Assembly (NCBI GenBank): GCA_021159845.1
Contig: JAGHDS010000080.1
Location: forward strand, 1-8,004
Length of the DNA stretch: 8,004 nt
DNA from: Anaerolineae bacterium
GTDB taxonomy: Bacteria > Chloroflexota > Anaerolineae > DUEN01
Direction: 5' to 3'
This document shows positions 6,010-8,004 of the stretch, one piece after another (position 1 is the stretch's first letter; every line of letters begins with the position of its first letter). The notes beneath the pieces are model-generated. The model was not told where the DNA came from. It did not search any database and saw nothing but the letters and a program-made list of their open reading frames with translations. Position numbers and translations under genes: made by a program.

Positions 6010-7359
6010 TCAAGACTTCTCCTCGTCCCGGACGCGCGCGGGGACACCATATGCCAGCTTTCCCTCCGGGATATCACGGGTGACGACAGCTCCAGCCCCC
6101 ACCCGGGCCCCTCGGCCAATCCGCACTGGAGCCACCAGGAGGGCATCACTTCCGATAAACGCTCCGTCTTCAATCACTGTCTGGTGCTTTCGTTCACCAT
6201 CATAGTTACATGTCACAACCCCTGCTCCAAGGTTGACACCAACACCCACTTGAGCATCGCCCACGTAGCCGAAATGCCCCATCCGGGTGCCCCGCCCCAC
6301 ATAGCTATTCTTGACCTCGCCGAAGTTCCCCATATGCACATCCTCAGCCAGATGCGCTCCCCGCCGCAGGTGAGCATAGGGCCCCACCGTACACCGATCC
6401 TCCACCACGGCTTCCTCCACCACCGAGGACAAGATACGACAATGATCCCCCACTCGGCTATCACACAGCAAAGCGCCAGGGCCGATCTCGCACTCGCGAC
6501 CGACAACGGTGTGCCCCAATAAATACGTGTTGGGATACAAAACCGTGTCCTGCCCGATCTCCACGGACTCATCGATATAAATAGTCTCCGGCGACAACAT
6601 CGTCACGCCAGCCAACATCCAGCGCTCATTGATGCGTTTCCGCATCACCGCCTCGGCGCGCGCCAGATGCACTCGCGTATTGACCCCTTGCACTTCGCTC
6701 ACATCATGAATCGTGTACGTCGCCACATCCTGCCCTTCGGCCACAGCGATACCGATCAGATCCGTCAGATAATACTCGCCCACAGGACTGATCTGTATCT
6801 GATCAAGGTGAGGCCACAGCCAATCCCCTTGGAAGCAATACACGCCCGCGTTCAACTCACGGATGCGAAGCTGCTCGGGAGTCGCGACTTTTTCCTCCAC
6901 AATCTCCCGCACACGGCCCTGCTGGTCGCGGACCACCCGGCCGAAACCCATCGAGTCCTCACTGATGACCGTTAAGATCGTCATAGGGCCATCGTGCTCT
7001 TCCTGCCGCTGCACCAATTGACGCAAAGTCTCCACGCGCAGGAGCGGCATATCACCGTAGCACACCAACACCAAGTCGGCCTGCCCTTCTAGGAGAGGCC
7101 TCGCCTGTGCGACGGCATGACCTGTGCCGAGTTGCTGTTCCTGCACCACATAGGAAACAGCATCTCCCAATTCGGAGCGTACAGCATCTGCCCCCACGCC
7201 GATCACGACCACAGGCGGCCGTGTAGTCAAAGCAGCCGCGTTCTCCACCGCATAACGGACCATAGGCTTACCAGCCACGAGATGCAAAACTTTAGGACGC
7301 GAGGAGCGCATACGCGTCCCTTGCCCAGCGGCCAGAATGACAACAGCCAGATCACTCAT
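6010..7359 (-). CDS. glmU: Bifunctional GlmU: GlcN-1-P acetyltransferase / GlcNAc-1-P uridyltransferase
   Basis: Cytosolic enzyme that makes UDP-GlcNAc in two steps: acetylation of glucosamine-1-phosphate with acetyl-CoA, then uridylyl transfer from UTP. The product feeds peptidoglycan and surface glycans. The N-terminal Rossmann-like domain (about 1-225) has the pyrophosphorylase signature L-A-A-G-Q-G-T-R-M-R-S-S-R-P-K (9-23), the uridine-binding Q-E-Q-Q-L-G-T-G-H-A (73-82), Mg-binding Asp103 in Y-G-D-M-P and Q-G-V-N-T-R near the domain end. The C-terminal left-handed beta-helix has hexapeptide repeats, R-R-G-A-H-L, G-N-F-G-E-V-K-N-S and catalytic His362 in G-H-F-G-Y-V-G-D-A (E. coli His363), then C-N-Y-D-G. 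At 449 residues it is normal length with both activities apparently intact. The ATG has GAGGTGAG 3 nt upstream. A terminator-like hairpin ends about 20 nt before the start, so leader-level control is likely. Confidence 0.97.
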   Translation of the reverse strand: MSDLAVVILAAGQGTRMRSSRPKVLHLVAGKPMVRYAVENAAALTTRPPVVVIGVGADAVRSELGDAVSYVVQEQQLGTGHAVAQARPLLEGQADLVLVCYGDMPLLRVETLRQLVQRQEEHDGPMTILTVISEDSMGFGRVVRDQQGRVREIVEEKVATPEQLRIRELNAGVYCFQGDWLWPHLDQIQISPVGEYYLTDLIGIAVAEGQDVATYTIHDVSEVQGVNTRVHLARAEAVMRKRINERWMLAGVTMLSPETIYIDESVEIGQDTVLYPNTYLLGHTVVGRECEIGPGALLCDSRVGDHCRILSSVVEEAVVEDRCTVGPYAHLRRGAHLAEDVHMGNFGEVKNSYVGRGTRMGHFGYVGDAQVGVGVNLGAGVVTCNYDGERKHQTVIEDGAFIGSDALLVAPVRIGRGARVGAGAVVTRDIPEGKLAYGVPARVRDEEKS

Positions 7360-7362
7360 GAA

Positions 7363-7370
7363 CTCACCTC
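7363..7370 (-). promoter_or_regulatory. Shine-Dalgarno sequence of glmU
   Basis: GAGGTGAG (complement of 7363-7370) lies 3 nt upstream of the glmU ATG, with its GAGG core 7 nt upstream. It is the strongest ribosome-binding site in the leftward unit and lies immediately after the T-rich end of the leader terminator. Confidence 0.75.
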
Positions 7371-7380
7371 GGAGATAAGA

Positions 7381-7437
7381 CTAAAACAAAGAGCCAGGCA
7401 GGGTGGTAACGAAAGGCAATACCAACCCCCGCCTGGC
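7381..7437 (-). terminator. Intrinsic terminator in the glmU leader
   Basis: On the minus strand GCCAGGCGGGG.. (ending at UUGGUA) pairs with UACCACCCUGCCUGGC: seven perfect GC-rich pairs (7431-7437 with 7393-7399), then four more (one G-U), a small bulge and four or five further pairs, closing an 11-nt loop. TCTTTGTTTT follows directly. It acts only leftward; the plus-strand side has no T-run. It may simply end the rRNA operon, but it sits so close to glmU (end of T-run about 20 nt before the ATG) that no glmU promoter fits between them. glmU transcription must therefore pass through it. Confidence 0.8.
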
Positions 7438-7460
7438 TTGAGATGTCTGACAAGCAAGGC
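7431..7460 (-). promoter_or_regulatory. Candidate antiterminator hairpin overlapping the terminator 5' arm
   Basis: GCCTTGCTTG (complement of 7451-7460) pairs with CAAGCCAGGC (complement of 7431-7440) at nine of ten positions around a 10-nt loop. The second arm contains the whole GCCAGGC 5' arm of the terminator, so the two hairpins cannot coexist. This is the geometry of transcription attenuators. The terminator is the more stable of the two, so a factor, ligand or paused ribosome would be needed to favour antitermination. I found no clear third strand that would sequester GCCTTGCTTG. Confidence 0.5.
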
Positions 7461-7636
7461 TACTACTCGAGCAAGAACGAATATAAGAATACGCCTCCAG
7501 ATATCGAGACGAGGGACCAGAGTCCTCTTCCCGAGGGGATTCCTCCCCAGCCACGCAATTGCTCACGATCTCCAATTCAACCTATCAACCTGCCTAATCG
7601 CTCCAGGGAAAAGCAGAGGGCACCCAAAGCGCTATC

Positions 7637-7665
7637 ATTCTAACACACCGTACCCCGAACAGCAA
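7637..7665 (-). promoter_or_regulatory. Candidate promoter of glmU, downstream of 5S rRNA
   Basis: On the minus strand the -35 is TTGCTG (7660-7665), the spacer exactly 17 bp and the -10 TAGAAT (7637-7642), five of six to consensus. The start would be near 7630. It begins 43 bp after the 5S sequence, so glmU can be transcribed independently of the rRNA operon. The -35 matches only in TTG. Confidence 0.45.
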
Positions 7666-7697
7666 TTCCCTCAAAGACCACATTCGGATAGGCAAAC

Positions 7698-7833
7698 AAA
7701 AAAGCTCTGTTGGCAACGACCTACTCTCGCAGGGGCTCGCGCCCCCACTACCATCGGCGCTGGAGGGCTTAACTGCCAGGTTCGGGATGGAGCTGGGTGT
7801 ACCCCCTCCGCTCAAGTCACCAACAGAGCTTTT
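7698..7833 (-). terminator. Extended 5S processing stem followed by T-run
   Basis: Helix I of 5S is extended by nine perfect pairs, AAAAGCTCT (5' side, complement of 7825-7833) with AGAGCTTTT (3' side, complement of 7700-7708), and the 3' strand runs into TTTTTT (7698-7703). This is a typical precursor stem for 5S maturation. With the T-run it may also end rRNA transcription, leaving the second terminator at 7381-7437 free for another role. Confidence 0.5.
7709..7824 (-). rRNA. rrf: 5S ribosomal RNA
   Basis: The minus strand gives a complete bacterial 5S of about 116 nt. It has the conserved cores CATCCCGAAC and TTAAGCCCTCCAGCGCCG, the GAGAGTAGGTCG segment near the 3' end, and helix I formed by GTTGGTGAC (5') with GTTGCCAAC (3'). 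It follows 23S by about 95 bp in the usual rrn order, and no tRNA lies between. That spacer (7825-7918) shows only processing-type sequence. Ends are placed from helix I and could be off by one or two bases. Confidence 0.96.
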
Positions 7834-7918
7834 CTTCGATTGTGAATGACAACTTCTCGACGAATGCAGGTGGCATCAACCAAACAGAATGTAAGCCTCA
7901 ATTGCTACAATCTCGCGT

Positions 7919-8004
7919 GGAGTAAGCCCTCGTGCATTAGTACGGCTCGGCTAAACACATTGCTGTGCGTACACCTGCCGCCTATCCAACCGGTAGTCTT
8001 CCGG
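7919..8004 (-). rRNA. rrl: 23S ribosomal RNA, 3' end (partial)
   Basis: The last 85-90 nt of 23S on the minus strand. Recognisable are GGATAGGC, the GGTGTACGCACAGCAATGTGTTTAGC-type hairpin region, CCGTACTAATG and the terminal GAGGGCTTACTCC, corresponding to GAGGCTTAACCTT at the E. coli 3' end. The gene continues beyond the right edge. The 3' end is placed by similarity to that terminal motif, within a few bases. Confidence 0.93.

Larger units (their letters stand above)
7360..7630 (-). promoter_or_regulatory. Structured 5' leader of the glmU transcript
   Basis: This stretch has no convincing gene. If the promoter at 7637-7665 is used, it is an untranslated leader of about 270 nt. Besides the terminator and the alternative hairpin it holds GGGGA/TCCCC with a 4-nt loop (7535-7548) and GAGGAC/GTCCCTC with one bulge and a 4-nt loop (7511-7527), the latter extendable outward across one mismatch. 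A GCAATTGC palindrome lies near 7555-7562. I do not recognise a known riboswitch, glmS ribozyme, T-box or protein-binding leader. A link to amino-sugar or cell-wall status is a guess from the downstream gene only. Confidence 0.45.

Noticed and set aside
7400..7413. AGGGTGGTAACG on the plus strand, resembling the T-box antiterminator core AGGGTGGNACCGCG
   Set aside because: It is on the opposite strand to glmU, is simply the complement of the terminator arms, lacks the CCGCG part, and no plus-strand gene follows.
7381..7575. 64-residue minus-strand open frame in the glmU leader
   Set aside because: It starts at a TTG without a convincing ribosome-binding site, is low-complexity Ser-rich, and runs through the terminator stem into its T-run. 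It looks like chance coding over structured RNA.
7597..7640. 14-codon frame M-I-A-L-W-V-P-S-A-F-P-W-S-D as a leader peptide for attenuation
   Set aside because: Its ATG overlaps the -10 element, so it would not be in the transcript from that promoter, and it is too far from the terminator to act by classical ribosome stalling.
7117..7845. 242-residue plus-strand open frame
   Set aside because: It spans the antisense of glmU, the leader and the 5S rRNA; the protein has no recognisable features.
1..8004. tRNA genes, CRISPR arrays, IS elements or phage genes
   Set aside because: No tRNA cloverleaf, spaced direct-repeat array, transposase or integrase motif was seen on either strand.

Overview
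The window looks like a GC-rich bacterial chromosome segment from a non-model lineage. I infer Chloroflexota, possibly a thermophilic Anaerolineae-type organism. That rests on the character of the SbcC and GlmU proteins and on GTAGGGGC-type palindromic intergenic sequence, which I recall from such genomes; no search was run, so the placement is weak. The genes are mostly housekeeping. There is no phage, IS transposase, CRISPR array or defence island.

Layout, left to right. Bases 1-464 carry no complete gene. At the extreme left a minus-strand gene appears to start and run out of the window, with its own promoter and Shine-Dalgarno sequence. Then come a repeat-like palindromic block, a 41-nt stem-loop and the promoter of sbcC. 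The plus-strand gene sbcC/rad50 (465-3027) encodes the ATPase subunit of the SbcCD (Mre11-Rad50-like) nuclease. It is split by one frameshift near 777-783 but is otherwise intact, with Walker A, zinc hook, signature motif and Walker B. No sbcD is visible. A hairpin lies in the 35-bp gap between sbcC and the convergent minus-strand genes.

The rest is transcribed leftward. From right to left it holds the 3' end of 23S rRNA, 5S rRNA, a candidate promoter, a structured leader of about 270 nt, glmU (UDP-GlcNAc synthesis), a CorC/HlyC-type CBS membrane protein, cdd (cytidine deaminase) and a GH5 glycoside hydrolase lipoprotein. The last three have 1-nt and 14- to 17-nt overlaps and look like one transcription unit. 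A 118-bp gap separates glmU from the CorC gene.

The most interesting signal is the glmU leader. A strong intrinsic terminator ends only about 20 nt upstream of the glmU start codon. Its 5' arm can instead pair with a sequence just upstream (9 of 10 bases), giving a mutually exclusive hairpin. With the promoter found between 5S and glmU, this has the geometry of a transcription attenuator or riboswitch expression platform. I recognise no known riboswitch or T-box class in it. Second in interest is the sbcC frameshift, best explained by loss of one TG from a GTGTG run.
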